Translations under genes and position numbers: made by a program
Notes under the pieces: generated by a model
Databases searched by the model: none
Told to the model about the DNA's origin: nothing
The model's input: the letters and a program-made list of their open reading frames with translations, nothing else
Part shown: positions 17,414 through 25,227 of the stretch, one piece after another
How the letters are laid out: every line of letters begins with the position of its first letter
Position numbering within the stretch: position 1 is the stretch's first letter
IMG/VR virus record: IMGVR_UViG_3300017717_000042
Span: 1-30,261 of that record
DNA from: a virus
Strand: one strand, 5' to 3'
DNA length: 30,261 nucleotides

Positions 17414-18255
17414 TACTCAAAGTCCTGCACGTCAACGATCTTAGAAACGATATCTTCTTCTTCATCAGAGATACGCTCTACGTTTAACTCTTCCCACTTA
17501 CTAAGGATATACTCGTTGTTACGCTCCACGTAATCAATGAAGTTACTTAACGTGTCGTTGTCACCATCAGCAAAACCTACAGTAGCACCTAATGATGCAC
17601 TGATAACAGCAAACATACTACCGTTAGGCATTGATCGTGTCTCAGGGGTTAGGCCTATCAAGTTCTCAACAGGTGACACACGCTTAGTCATAAGCTTGCC
17701 GATAGTATCGTTAAGAGACTGTAGGCTTTCTCTGTTCTTTACGTCAAACACCACAGGAACTTCACCGTTGTGCTCTACAGAAGGCTCACCATCCTCTGTG
17801 AATGTATCATCAAAGGTAGCCATACCCATCAAAACCTTTACCCGACTAACGCTACGGATAAAGTCTTGCTGATCTTTAGGTAATGCTTTGAAGTCTTTGA
17901 TGTACCCTGATGGTCGGCCTAAGTTAAACGTACCTAGTGTATCCTTTAGGTCTGCGTTTAAGTTAGTAGACATCACAGTACGTTGGAAAGCATTAACTGC
18001 ACTGTCCCACTTCTGCCAGCGCTGACGCTCAACAAAAAAGCGAACACTTATTGATCGGCTAAGAAACAAATCATCACCCTTCTTAATCTTAAAGACAGGT
18101 GAGTTTGCTACCTTACCGTCTACTACTTCTTGGATCACTCCTGTAGATACACGATACAAGTCTGATGTTGGTTTAGATGTACTAGTACTAGAAGAAAAAC
18201 CCATTGCATCTGCTAGGTTCATGTTCTGTACACTTAGAGGAACTACATTATTCAT
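17413..18255 (-). CDS. Putative single-stranded DNA-binding protein (280 aa)
   Basis: I do not see a textbook OB-fold signature, but position and composition fit: the gene lies between DNA polymerase and the exonuclease, as gp2.5 does in T7-like order, and the protein ends in an acidic tail closing with an aromatic residue (ISDEEEDIVSKIVDVQDFE), the feature that docks phage SSBs to their replisome. The N-terminal 40 residues are Ser/Thr rich, and a basic aromatic segment follows (FFVERQRWQKWD). The ATG at 18255 (MNNVVPL) was chosen because AAAGGA lies six bases upstream. Longer starts at 18270 and 18285 lack a ribosome binding site. The function is an inference. Confidence 0.8.
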   Translation of the reverse strand: MNNVVPLSVQNMNLADAMGFSSSTSTSKPTSDLYRVSTGVIQEVVDGKVANSPVFKIKKGDDLFLSRSISVRFFVERQRWQKWDSAVNAFQRTVMSTNLNADLKDTLGTFNLGRPSGYIKDFKALPKDQQDFIRSVSRVKVLMGMATFDDTFTEDGEPSVEHNGEVPVVFDVKNRESLQSLNDTIGKLMTKRVSPVENLIGLTPETRSMPNGSMFAVISASLGATVGFADGDNDTLSNFIDYVERNNEYILSKWEELNVERISDEEEDIVSKIVDVQDFE

Positions 18256-18294
18256 TCTATGTCCTTTCATAAAGTTAGAAGCCATGTTATATCA

Positions 18295-20340
18295 TTAAAC
18301 GTCTACTGTGTCAAGCCAATTGTTACCTATCTTAGCTTCTAATAACATAGGTACATTCATCTTTACATTGTAAGCTTTCTCAATCAAGTCACCAAGGTTG
18401 TCATTGAGGTAGCTAACTATTTGTAATACTTGATCTTTCTCATCTGGATGTACGTCTATAACCATAGAGTCATGCACACTATTTACAATGCATGAGCGAT
18501 AACTATTTAGTCTATCATCCATTTCGTTAAGAACAACCGGGACTACATCACCTGTAGCAAAGCCTTGAACAGGGTAGTTCTTAATCATAGTAAAGTGAGA
18601 TGGTGTACCGTTAGGCCTACGTATAACGTCAGGGAAGGCGTACTGCCTACCACTTACGTTGGTGATCTTATTAAATCTAACGGCTTCATTGCCTAGCTTC
18701 TTGTGCCACTCAGCTATACCTTTATACTTCTGAGTGAAGTGTGTGTAGTACGCAGCCTCTGCCTTACTTCTGCCATACCCTGTTGCCCCAAAGAGAGGGG
18801 CGAAGGTATGGGCCTTGGCATCTTGACGTGACGTAGGTTGCCCTGCATCACTGATAACCTTGGCAGTATAGCTGTGTACATCAAAGCCTGTGTCGATCTC
18901 ATCCATAGCAGTCTTGTCTTGTGCAAGGAAAGCTGCGACACGAAACTCAAGCTGAGCAAAGTCACACTCCATGATCTGACCACCATCCCAGCGAGATACA
19001 AACACACGCTTTACGGGGAAGGTTCCACCTCTAGGCATGTTTTGCATGTTTGGGTTTCTTCCAGAGAATCTACCTGTACTGGTGATGTGCTGGGTAAGGT
19101 TGACGTGTAAGAATCCGTCTTGTTTGGTGTAGGTTGAAATACCATCCACAAAACTATTGAGATAGGTGCTAATAGCACTAAGCCTTTTAGCATCCTGTAA
19201 GAATCTCTTTGCTGAGTCCATCCCATTGTTACTAGCGGTTGCAATAAGCGCATCTAGTTTATCCTTTCCTGTTGCGAAGCCATTATAGCTTATCCATTTT
19301 CTACTTGGCGGTGGGTTAAATCCTAACCCTGCCATCTGTTTAGTTTCTTTAAGTCGGTAGCCCTTGCCACCACAGTCTTTACATATGTTTCCTTTCTTGA
19401 ATAATGTTCCATCCTTCTTAGTCTTGAAGGTCGTACCCTTACCATCACATGTACTGCAGTGTAAGGGTATAGTCTTTAACATCAGGTTACTGTTAGCTGA
19501 TATGATTGACTTGTAGTCCTCTGGTTTATCAGCGTACTCAAACAAGTCTGACCATTCTTTTTTGTTGTGTATCTTACGACTAAAGATAACCTGCGATAGT
19601 TGCTCTGGTGAGTTTAAGTTTATAGGCGTAGCGCCCATTAAGGTTCGCACCTCTGAGGACAGCCGGGTTTCGATATCTGCTTTTTCCCGTTGGAACTCAT
19701 CTCTGACGTGTTCAAGGGCGGGTTTATCCACCCTGATTCCAGACATGTACATTCGTCCCAAGGTGCGGCAGGTACGGAAGGTAATGTCCTGAATACTTCT
19801 GAGGGAGTGGGCGGTGGGTTCGGCATAGTCTTCTTCGATGGACTTGTACAACTCACCAGTAGTACGCAAGTCAAGCTCAAGGTAGTGACTGAGTTTATCC
19901 AAGGGTATCTCATTTGTATTGTATCCTTTCTTGTAATACTGCTTTAGCGTATCATCCTTTTGATGCTCTAAGTTTCTGCGTATTGCACACTGCTCTAAGC
20001 TAAGCGGTTGTTTCTGCCCACGCTGTAAGATATACTCCGAAAGCATGGTGTCGTATATATCTCCATCATATTTAAAACCACTAGCCCACAACCACGATAA
20101 GTCATACTGTAAGTTGTGACCTATCAGTAGTGTTGTTGTGTCTAGCCATGCCTGTAGCTTAGCTTTGTTTTCCTCTGAGTCATTGCGCTCTGAGTGATCA
20201 AAGCAAAGTAAATCCTTTTCGTCTGTCTCTAAGCACAGCACACCTACCTCTGTCAGCGTGTTGGTAGGTTCAAAAGGGTCGTTAAATATCTTACCGTTAC
20301 GTAAGGTAATGCTGTTCTCTACGTCTAGTACTCGTTTCAT
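18295..20340 (-). CDS. Family A DNA polymerase with 3'-5' exonuclease and DnaJ-like zinc-finger insertion
   Basis: This is the replicative polymerase (681 aa). The proofreading domain has ExoI VLDVENS (Asp6, Glu8), ExoII IGHNLQYDLSW and ExoIII YLELD. A zinc-finger pair then follows: CSTCDGKG (Cys295, Cys298) and CKDCGGKG (Cys320, Cys323), half of a DnaJ central domain. The polymerase domain has motif A MECDFAQLEFR (Asp460), motif B RQDAKAHTFAPLFGATGYG (Lys509, Phe513) and motif C VNSVHDSMVID (His623, Asp624). Phe513 is equivalent to Phe762 of E. coli Pol I. The inserted finger is the hallmark reported for phage HMO-2011. The frame is open 19 codons upstream, but the ATG at 20340 overlaps the helicase stop (TAATG) and the extra residues look out of frame. 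Confidence 0.97.
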   Translation of the reverse strand: MKRVLDVENSITLRNGKIFNDPFEPTNTLTEVGVLCLETDEKDLLCFDHSERNDSEENKAKLQAWLDTTTLLIGHNLQYDLSWLWASGFKYDGDIYDTMLSEYILQRGQKQPLSLEQCAIRRNLEHQKDDTLKQYYKKGYNTNEIPLDKLSHYLELDLRTTGELYKSIEEDYAEPTAHSLRSIQDITFRTCRTLGRMYMSGIRVDKPALEHVRDEFQREKADIETRLSSEVRTLMGATPINLNSPEQLSQVIFSRKIHNKKEWSDLFEYADKPEDYKSIISANSNLMLKTIPLHCSTCDGKGTTFKTKKDGTLFKKGNICKDCGGKGYRLKETKQMAGLGFNPPPSRKWISYNGFATGKDKLDALIATASNNGMDSAKRFLQDAKRLSAISTYLNSFVDGISTYTKQDGFLHVNLTQHITSTGRFSGRNPNMQNMPRGGTFPVKRVFVSRWDGGQIMECDFAQLEFRVAAFLAQDKTAMDEIDTGFDVHSYTAKVISDAGQPTSRQDAKAHTFAPLFGATGYGRSKAEAAYYTHFTQKYKGIAEWHKKLGNEAVRFNKITNVSGRQYAFPDVIRRPNGTPSHFTMIKNYPVQGFATGDVVPVVLNEMDDRLNSYRSCIVNSVHDSMVIDVHPDEKDQVLQIVSYLNDNLGDLIEKAYNVKMNVPMLLEAKIGNNWLDTVDV

Positions 20341-21560
20341 TATGCCATATACCTCGCTCTTGCTCCATCTAGTTCGCAGTGTACAACACCATGCCACCCA
20401 CCACGTAACTTGTTCTTGGCTATGTTAAGGTGTCGCTGTGTGTCCTGCTCATCTTGCCCTTCTACTACAGGGTTCTTAGCAATAAGTATCATAAGGTCAG
20501 CCTCTGCTGCCTTGCCTGTCTTACTGCCTTCCATCATTGACTGATCCACGTACACCTTACCTTCAGCTACAGCAGACAACTGAGACATCCATATAACTGC
20601 ACAGTCATACTGCTTCGCAATATTTCTAGCATGTATCGCTGCCTCTTTCAAGTAGATGTCTGACTTATCTGTGTTACGTGTTGCAAACTTGTCACCCATG
20701 TCAAGCACCAATATATCAGGCTTGTATGCTTTGACTAAAGCCTCAACCCAAGACATGTCCTTACCTGTGCTGTCGTATATCTTGATGTTGTCATGCACTG
20801 GTTTGTATCTTGTGTTAGCTAAGGCGTAGTTACCCTTGACCTCTTCCATAGACATGTCAGTAGCAGCACTAAGATACCTAGCACCTACACGAGAGTAATG
20901 CTCTTCGTTACACAAGACGATACACTTAGCGCCCTGCCTAGCAAACCCATCGTCAGACGCAATGAGAGAGGCATGGAAGCTAGTCTTACCTGTGTTGGGC
21001 CTTGCACCTACGATAACTAGGTGACCCCCACTGATACCCTCTATACGGTTGCGTAGTGATGGTATGTTAAACTTCCACTTAGACTGTACATCGTTAGCCT
21101 CAAGTAAACTGTCAATAGATATGTCACCCCAATCTATCTTGAGGTTAGGCATGAAGTCATCCTGATATGTGGATAGCAGTTGACGCATAGGCTCTAGTGT
21201 TTTCTCTGCTCCATTAACATACTTAAAACCTAGCTTAGCAATCTCTTCACCTACTACCTGTTGGAATAGTTTTGATAGTACCTCTTGTGCAATCTCCTTT
21301 GATAGTGGTTTCTCTCTGTCTATCTTCTTAAACAAATCCTTGTACATATCTTTGTTAGATGTAGTAAGGACGTTGCGTGTAAAGAACAACGCCTCAAGCT
21401 CAGCAGGTGTGATAGTCTTATCGTACTGCTGCATAGCGTAGTCTAACGTGTTCTTTATCTTACGTAGTTCTGCTGTGAACAACTTGTCCGGGGTACGGAT
21501 ACCCTTGTGATCTTCATAGAAGTCCTTGTCAAGTAATGTTCTTATCAGAGCGATTTCCAT
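20340..21560 (-). CDS. Replicative DNA helicase (DnaB / T7 gp4 helicase-like)
   Basis: The RecA-type motor is clear: Walker A GARPNTGKTS (Lys192), Walker B PDILVLDMGD, the H3-like motif AVIWMSQLS, and a C-terminal arginine-rich segment (KNKLRGGWHGVVHCELDGAR). The first 150 residues are helical, as in the DnaB N-terminal and linker domains, with no primase motifs, so helicase and primase are separate genes here. The ATG at 21560 (MEIALIRT) was chosen because GGAG lies six bases upstream. Upstream in-frame codons overlap the previous gene in another frame. Its stop shares a base with the polymerase start, consistent with tight co-expression. It unwinds DNA ahead of the phage polymerase. Confidence 0.95.
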   Translation of the reverse strand: MEIALIRTLLDKDFYEDHKGIRTPDKLFTAELRKIKNTLDYAMQQYDKTITPAELEALFFTRNVLTTSNKDMYKDLFKKIDREKPLSKEIAQEVLSKLFQQVVGEEIAKLGFKYVNGAEKTLEPMRQLLSTYQDDFMPNLKIDWGDISIDSLLEANDVQSKWKFNIPSLRNRIEGISGGHLVIVGARPNTGKTSFHASLIASDDGFARQGAKCIVLCNEEHYSRVGARYLSAATDMSMEEVKGNYALANTRYKPVHDNIKIYDSTGKDMSWVEALVKAYKPDILVLDMGDKFATRNTDKSDIYLKEAAIHARNIAKQYDCAVIWMSQLSAVAEGKVYVDQSMMEGSKTGKAAEADLMILIAKNPVVEGQDEQDTQRHLNIAKNKLRGGWHGVVHCELDGARARYMA

Positions 21561-21738
21561 TAGCATCTCCATAAAAAATATAAGGTACAACTCTTCCTGT
21601 GTTCCACCGTTTAGCTTCTTCTTCTGCTTCCCACCTGTTGTTGAATACCCATACCTTATGGTCTTCTGTCCAAGGGTTCTCCCTACGGACAAAGGTGTAC
21701 TCACCTAGTTCAATCTCAATCTCTACTGCGTAGGTCAT
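21529..21738 (-). CDS. Small hypothetical protein (69 aa)
   Basis: The frame begins MTYAVEIEIELGEYTFVRRE and contains a tryptophan-rich middle (NPWTEDHKVWVFNNRWEAEE) with an acidic helix. The ATG overlaps the thyX TGA (ATGA), while its last 32 bases overlap the helicase start. No membrane segment is seen and no family is recognised. A small adaptor or regulator of the neighbouring replication proteins is possible, but there is no direct evidence. Confidence 0.75.
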   Translation of the reverse strand: MTYAVEIEIELGEYTFVRRENPWTEDHKVWVFNNRWEAEEEAKRWNTGRVVPYIFYGDANGNRSDKNIT

Positions 21739-22391
21739 TGCTGCCTTCCTGTACCAAGTGCCATCCATGACACAGGGAATAACTCATGCATCTTAACACT
21801 GATTGCTGCTGCCACCTTTTGTGTCTCAACTTGTGTGTCATTGGCACAACGCAGAACACACATATCTGAGAATGCATCCAAGCTACCTGACCAGTACCAC
21901 TCAGTCACCATAGACTGTGGCAGTACCATACGTGCTTGCTCTGGGCAGACACCTTGATTAAGTAAATCTTTGTAGGCCTTGAGACAGGCCCAGTTTGTAT
22001 CGCCCCAATCACCTACGTCAACTACACCCTCACTACCCTGCTTCTTATCTTCACTACGTCCACGCCATTCTATAGGCCGATAAAACTCAGGCTCATCGTC
22101 CACATACCTACGACTAATCTCATTCCATCGCAGGAACTTATGCTTGACTAGCTGACGTGCTACAAACATTGGTGCTTTGACATGGAACGTAGCAAAGGCA
22201 TGACCAAAGGGTGACATGTGTTTGTGCTTGGCTAGGTAATAGATCAGCTTGGTATCTTTCTGTGACATAACATAGACACCCTTAACCATATCAATACACT
22301 CAAGCCCACTCTTCTTACCAAAGCTAACCCTAGCTGCATTGACCACACTAAGATCACTACCCATGTGGTCAACGTAAGTTGCCTCAATCAT
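21735..22391 (-). CDS. thyX: Flavin-dependent thymidylate synthase
   Basis: ThyX methylates dUMP to dTMP using FAD and methylenetetrahydrofolate. The 218-residue protein has the family length and layout: an HMSPFGHAFATFHVKAPMFV stretch, the substrate and FAD motif region, the C-terminal QARMVLPQSMVTEWYWSG and a closing helix. The signature RHRxxSxNExSxRY appears as KHKFLRWNEISRRY (Lys83 to Tyr96), so both Arg are Lys and the Ser is Arg, a notable variation. AGGAG lies seven bases before the ATG. It is followed by a small gene and the helicase and works with the ribonucleotide reductase in nucleotide supply. Confidence 0.95.
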   Translation of the reverse strand: MIEATYVDHMGSDLSVVNAARVSFGKKSGLECIDMVKGVYVMSQKDTKLIYYLAKHKHMSPFGHAFATFHVKAPMFVARQLVKHKFLRWNEISRRYVDDEPEFYRPIEWRGRSEDKKQGSEGVVDVGDWGDTNWACLKAYKDLLNQGVCPEQARMVLPQSMVTEWYWSGSLDAFSDMCVLRCANDTQVETQKVAAAISVKMHELFPVSWMALGTGRQQ

Positions 22392-22393
22392 AT

Positions 22394-22597
22394 TTATTCT
22401 CCTACATTACTTGGTTCATAGACTGCACCATTGTACTTACTGCCTGTCTTTTTTGTACCAACCTCTACTCCATTGTTACAACCAAAGACAACCAGTAATA
22501 ATACTATTGCAATAAACATACATGATCTCTTTGTCCACTTGATGAACTCTTCAAAAGTTCTTTCAGCTTCTATCTGTGATGATTCTCTTGGGGTCAT
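22394..22597 (-). CDS. Small single-span membrane protein or lipoprotein-like protein (67 aa)
   Basis: The N-terminal 25 residues are charged (SSQIEAERTFEEFIKWTKRS), followed by a hydrophobic segment (CMFIAIVLLLVVFGC) and a polar Gly/Asn-rich tail. The LVVFGC end of the hydrophobic part resembles a lipobox, but the segment lies far from the N-terminus, so a membrane anchor is more likely than a lipoprotein. The ATG overlaps the upstream gene's TGA (ATGA), and GGGAG lies a few bases before it. The function is unknown; membrane-associated replication or host-takeover roles are speculative. Confidence 0.7.
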   Translation of the reverse strand: MTPRESSQIEAERTFEEFIKWTKRSCMFIAIVLLLVVFGCNNGVEVGTKKTGSKYNGAVYEPSNVGE

Positions 22598-23097
22598 GCT
22601 ATCTCCCTCAGTACACCCACCGCTTGATCTTCGCTTAACTTAAACCACTCACCTTTACGTTCAGCGATACGCTCTGATGCCTTGTGTGCATCACGCTCAG
22701 CCGTGTTACGATCATCAGAGTATACTGAATAGATCAACTCATAGTCACGCATAGGTGAGCTTGTTTGATAACCGTTAAGCCTGTCCTCTGCGTCTACTGC
22801 CTTACCAATCTTGATCCAATTAGGCCATGCCTTGTTGCGGATAGCGTAGACATACCCTTCTTTAATCTGCTTGTCTTTCTGCAAGGCACTGAACGCAGCG
22901 TCACCAAAAGATTTGTAGCGCCCCGGTTTGTACAAGGGGTGTGTTTGTGGTATGTACTTACCGTTTACCCACATACGATGCACGTTACTCTTTACATTTC
23001 TTTTCTTTTGTATTTCTGCACTACCTTTAACGTTCGTTCCTTCACCTCTGTAGTACTTAGGCTTACCTGTTCTAGGGTTGATGTTTGTCTGTGTCAT
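22594..23097 (-). CDS. GIY-YIG superfamily protein of the T5orf172/MUG113 type (167 aa)
   Basis: The C-terminal half carries the family pattern: GYVYAIRNKAWPNWIKIGKA (the GIY and YIG strands in T5orf172 form), DRLNGYQTSSPMRDYELIYS, then AERDAHKASERIAERKGEWF. The N-terminal part is basic with MWVNGKYIPQTHPLYKPGRY and probably binds DNA. Related proteins are single-domain phage nucleases or homing-endonuclease-like genes. The ribosome binding site AAAGGAGATATAC is strong. It lies between the primase cluster and a small membrane gene, and its neighbours on both sides are intact, so it is not interrupting a gene. Nuclease activity is inferred from the fold family. Confidence 0.88.
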   Translation of the reverse strand: MTQTNINPRTGKPKYYRGEGTNVKGSAEIQKKRNVKSNVHRMWVNGKYIPQTHPLYKPGRYKSFGDAAFSALQKDKQIKEGYVYAIRNKAWPNWIKIGKAVDAEDRLNGYQTSSPMRDYELIYSVYSDDRNTAERDAHKASERIAERKGEWFKLSEDQAVGVLREIA

Positions 23098-23197
23098 GTA
23101 TATCTCCTTTATGTTTCTCTTTACGTACTGGTTTAGGTTTCTTCTTATCGGGTATGACTTGAGGTTTGTACTTAGGTTGTCTCAAGTCTTTAGCCAT
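23072..23197 (-). CDS. Small lysine/proline-rich protein (41 aa)
   Basis: The product is MAKDLRQPKYKPQVIPDKKK followed by PKPVRKEKHKGDIHDTDKHQP, strongly basic and probably disordered. It starts within the end of the primase gene (8-base overlap) and ends 26 bases inside the GIY-YIG gene; the latter's AAAGGAG is read as its KG codons. It lacks a good ribosome binding site and would depend on coupling. Coding potential is plausible because it exactly bridges two genes, but an untranslated gap remains possible. Confidence 0.5.
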   Translation of the reverse strand: MAKDLRQPKYKPQVIPDKKKPKPVRKEKHKGDIHDTDKHQP

Positions 23198-24026
23198 AGG
23201 GTTTCTCGTATTCTTCATAGGCTAGTTTCCTTAGTTCATCTAAATCCTCAGGCCTCTCGTACTTCAAATCATCTTGAAGATACAGAGCATACGTAGGTAG
23301 ACCTGTCCATAACTCTATGTTTTTCTTGTAGTTCAACGTTTTCTGTAGAGCATCAGGGTCTAGTGCAACGATAACCTTTTTTGCGTTGTCACTTATATGC
23401 TCTAAATGTTTATCTGTCAAGCTAGTACCAAGGATAGCAAAGCCTATCGAACCCTGTACTTTCTTAGCCACAGTGATAGCACTAATAACATCTTCGACTA
23501 TAACATATGTACCATTTTTACTAGACATAGACCTTTTGTAGTAGTGAGCACTACCACCGTATCTGTACCACTTTGGTATAGCATCATCTAACGCACGTCC
23601 AATAGCATCTACTATAGTATTGCCTCGCCAGATAGGGAACACGGCACGTTTATCTTTGATGTCGTACAGTAAAGTCTCGTGGTCTAGGGTAGGCCAACGA
23701 GCTACAAACCTACGCAAGTGACCGTCAGTTACTTGACTGCTATCTACTACGTGTTCAGGGTACACGAAAGGTTCTTCTTTGTTAGTGTTGCTGTATGTTT
23801 CTACTAATGGTTTCACGAAGTAACTCTCCATCTCTTGTCGTGTCATGTCTGTGTCATACCTACCGCCAACATCACAGGATAACTTGAAGCAGTTATACTT
23901 CAACACACCCATCTTAGTCTCAGCAGTAAAGGTATTCTTGCTGTTGCAGAACGGACAGTCACCACGGTATGCACCGTTGCGTGATACCTCTTCTGCGTAT
24001 TCTATATGTTTCTGCCATACTGTCAT
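23190..24026 (-). CDS. DNA primase (T7 gp4 primase-like)
   Basis: The 278-residue protein has an N-terminal zinc ribbon (Cys24, Cys27, Cys46, Cys51: CPFCNSKNTF and NCFKLSC) and a TOPRIM domain with Glu178 (TYVIVEDVISAITVAKK) and the DxD Asp223/Asp225 (KKVIVALDPDAL). Primases of this kind lay down RNA primers for lagging-strand synthesis. The helicase is encoded separately some 1.6 kb downstream, unlike the fused gp4 of T7. A strong ribosome binding site (AAGGAG, 7 bases upstream) lies inside the end of the integrase gene, and the ATG comes one base after the integrase stop, so the two are coupled. Confidence 0.93.
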   Translation of the reverse strand: MTVWQKHIEYAEEVSRNGAYRGDCPFCNSKNTFTAETKMGVLKYNCFKLSCDVGGRYDTDMTRQEMESYFVKPLVETYSNTNKEEPFVYPEHVVDSSQVTDGHLRRFVARWPTLDHETLLYDIKDKRAVFPIWRGNTIVDAIGRALDDAIPKWYRYGGSAHYYKRSMSSKNGTYVIVEDVISAITVAKKVQGSIGFAILGTSLTDKHLEHISDNAKKVIVALDPDALQKTLNYKKNIELWTGLPTYALYLQDDLKYERPEDLDELRKLAYEEYEKPYG

Positions 24027-24027
24027 G

Positions 24028-24942
24028 TCACTTCTCCTTGAACGCAGTGCGCTGGGCTAGTGCCTCTGATGCACCAGTAAAGGTGTGGTTGATGTAAGGT
24101 GTCAGGCTGTTGATGTTAGTATGCCCACTCACCTGCTTGATCTGCGTTATGTCCACCCCAGCCTCAACCATTTCAGTGATGGCAGTGCGCCTCATATCCA
24201 TAGCTGTTAGTTCATCTGGTAGATTAGCTTTTGCTAGTACCTGATTGACATACTTATGTAAAGTGGGTTTGATGTATGGTTTGTATGCCCCATCTCTTGC
24301 CTCGATTTGAGGTGCAACGTAGGGCTGGAAGCCAAACAAATCTTTCTGCTCTGTCAGTAGGCGGTGAAGGGCTGCACTAATAGGTAGGTGTACATCTTCA
24401 CCACGCTTGCTCTGCGTCAGGTCTACACGCCGCTTGTCTAAGTCTATAGTAGACCAGACCAGCAGTCGCATGTCACCTACACGCTGACCCCACTCGTATG
24501 CCATATGTACAATCAAGCCAATGGATCGCCACTTCCATTCACTGTACGCTGTATCTAAGAATAGTTTTACTTGTCCGGGTTCCCATATAACTTTACGTGA
24601 TGGGTTAGGTGTCTTGTCTAAGAAGGGCATAGGATTGTTTAAGTTTAAACTATTCTTGTTGCCCCAATTAATAAGTATAGACATGATCGCTGCGATTTTG
24701 TTAGCACGATATGTCCCTCTCATTAGCCAAGCATCATAGTATCTCTGCATCAGAGGCACATCTAATCTACTAAGACTGACGTGGCCTACATCATCCTTGA
24801 TGATACCAAGACAGGCATGGTAGTCCTGCTGTGAGGCTTTACCTAGCTTACGGAAAGCTATTGATGATAAATACTCTGCCACCAACTGCCTTACGTTACC
24901 TGCCTTTACCATTGCTTGCGTGTCTTCCAGTATACCCAACAT
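24028..24942 (-). CDS. Tyrosine-type site-specific recombinase (integrase)
   Basis: The 304-residue protein has an N-terminal core-binding domain (residues 15-110, with QDYHACLGIIKDDVG and NKIAAIMSILINWG) and a catalytic domain with Arg154 (WGQRVGDMRLLVW), Lys179 (TQSKRGEDVHLPI), Arg251 (AMDMRRTAITEM), His274 (VSGHTNINS) and Tyr283 (TPYINHT). The position three before the second Arg, usually His, is Met248; all other catalytic residues are present, so activity is likely. The gene sits in the replication operon directly before primase rather than in a lysogeny module. No repressor or excisionase is recognised in the window. The start has AAAGGAC about 11 bases upstream. Confidence 0.93.
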   Translation of the reverse strand: MLGILEDTQAMVKAGNVRQLVAEYLSSIAFRKLGKASQQDYHACLGIIKDDVGHVSLSRLDVPLMQRYYDAWLMRGTYRANKIAAIMSILINWGNKNSLNLNNPMPFLDKTPNPSRKVIWEPGQVKLFLDTAYSEWKWRSIGLIVHMAYEWGQRVGDMRLLVWSTIDLDKRRVDLTQSKRGEDVHLPISAALHRLLTEQKDLFGFQPYVAPQIEARDGAYKPYIKPTLHKYVNQVLAKANLPDELTAMDMRRTAITEMVEAGVDITQIKQVSGHTNINSLTPYINHTFTGASEALAQRTAFKEK

Positions 24943-25124
24943 TCTGAACAGTGTCCTTTCCCTATTACAAGATCAATAGCCCACACAACGTTAAGCCTCT
25001 TGTCTCTTCGCCATTGCCAGTTCCTAGCACTGAATGTTTGACTGTTGCTACCACCTAGCAGTACGTTGACTAGTACACTGAAGGCGATAAGCACTCGCTT
25101 TATATAACTACGTATCATCATCAT
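24906..25124 (-). CDS. Small conserved membrane-associated phage protein (72 aa)
   Basis: A run of three ATG codons (25118-25124) follows GGAAGGG; I use the first, though any of the three could start it. The product has a basic N-terminus, a hydrophobic segment (SYIKRVLIAFSVLVNVLLGG), then SNSQTFSARNWQWRRDKR and VVWAIDLVIGKGHC. This layout (FSVLLNVLLGG, then QTFSARN, then a WLID-like part) is one I recall as common in marine podophages. The function is unknown; one membrane helix with a periplasmic or membrane-surface tail is likely. Its end overlaps the integrase start by 37 bases. Confidence 0.75.
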   Translation of the reverse strand: MMMIRSYIKRVLIAFSVLVNVLLGGSNSQTFSARNWQWRRDKRLNVVWAIDLVIGKGHCSECWVYWKTRKQW

Positions 25125-25227
25125 CAATACCCTTCCAAAGAAAGTAGATGAAGCCCCCCACATATGCAATGAGGAAGGGCAATATTATTTGTGAGCCTAC
25201 TACCAATGCGCTTAGTCTCGCACACAT
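25108..25227 (-). CDS. Very small single-span membrane protein (39 aa)
   Basis: The frame reads MCARLSALVVGSQIILPFLI then AYVGGFIYFLWKGIDDDDT: one long hydrophobic helix with an acidic C-terminal tail, a topology typical of small membrane proteins. It begins inside the last 16 bases of the upstream gene and ends 17 bases inside the next one, so the three genes form an overlapping chain. There is no good ribosome binding site, and translation would rely on coupling. It is unlikely to be chance, since the frame fits exactly between two well-supported genes. Confidence 0.65.
   Translation of the reverse strand: MCARLSALVVGSQIILPFLIAYVGGFIYFLWKGIDDDDT

Noticed and set aside
18256-18285. Earlier starts for the ssDNA-binding protein at 18285 and 18270
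   Set aside because: Neither has a ribosome binding site, while AAAGGA lies six bases before the ATG at 18255.
20341-20397. Nineteen-codon upstream extension of the DNA polymerase frame
   Set aside because: It overlaps the helicase C-terminus, while the ATG at 20340 makes the TAATG junction found at many neighbouring genes and directly precedes the ExoI motif.
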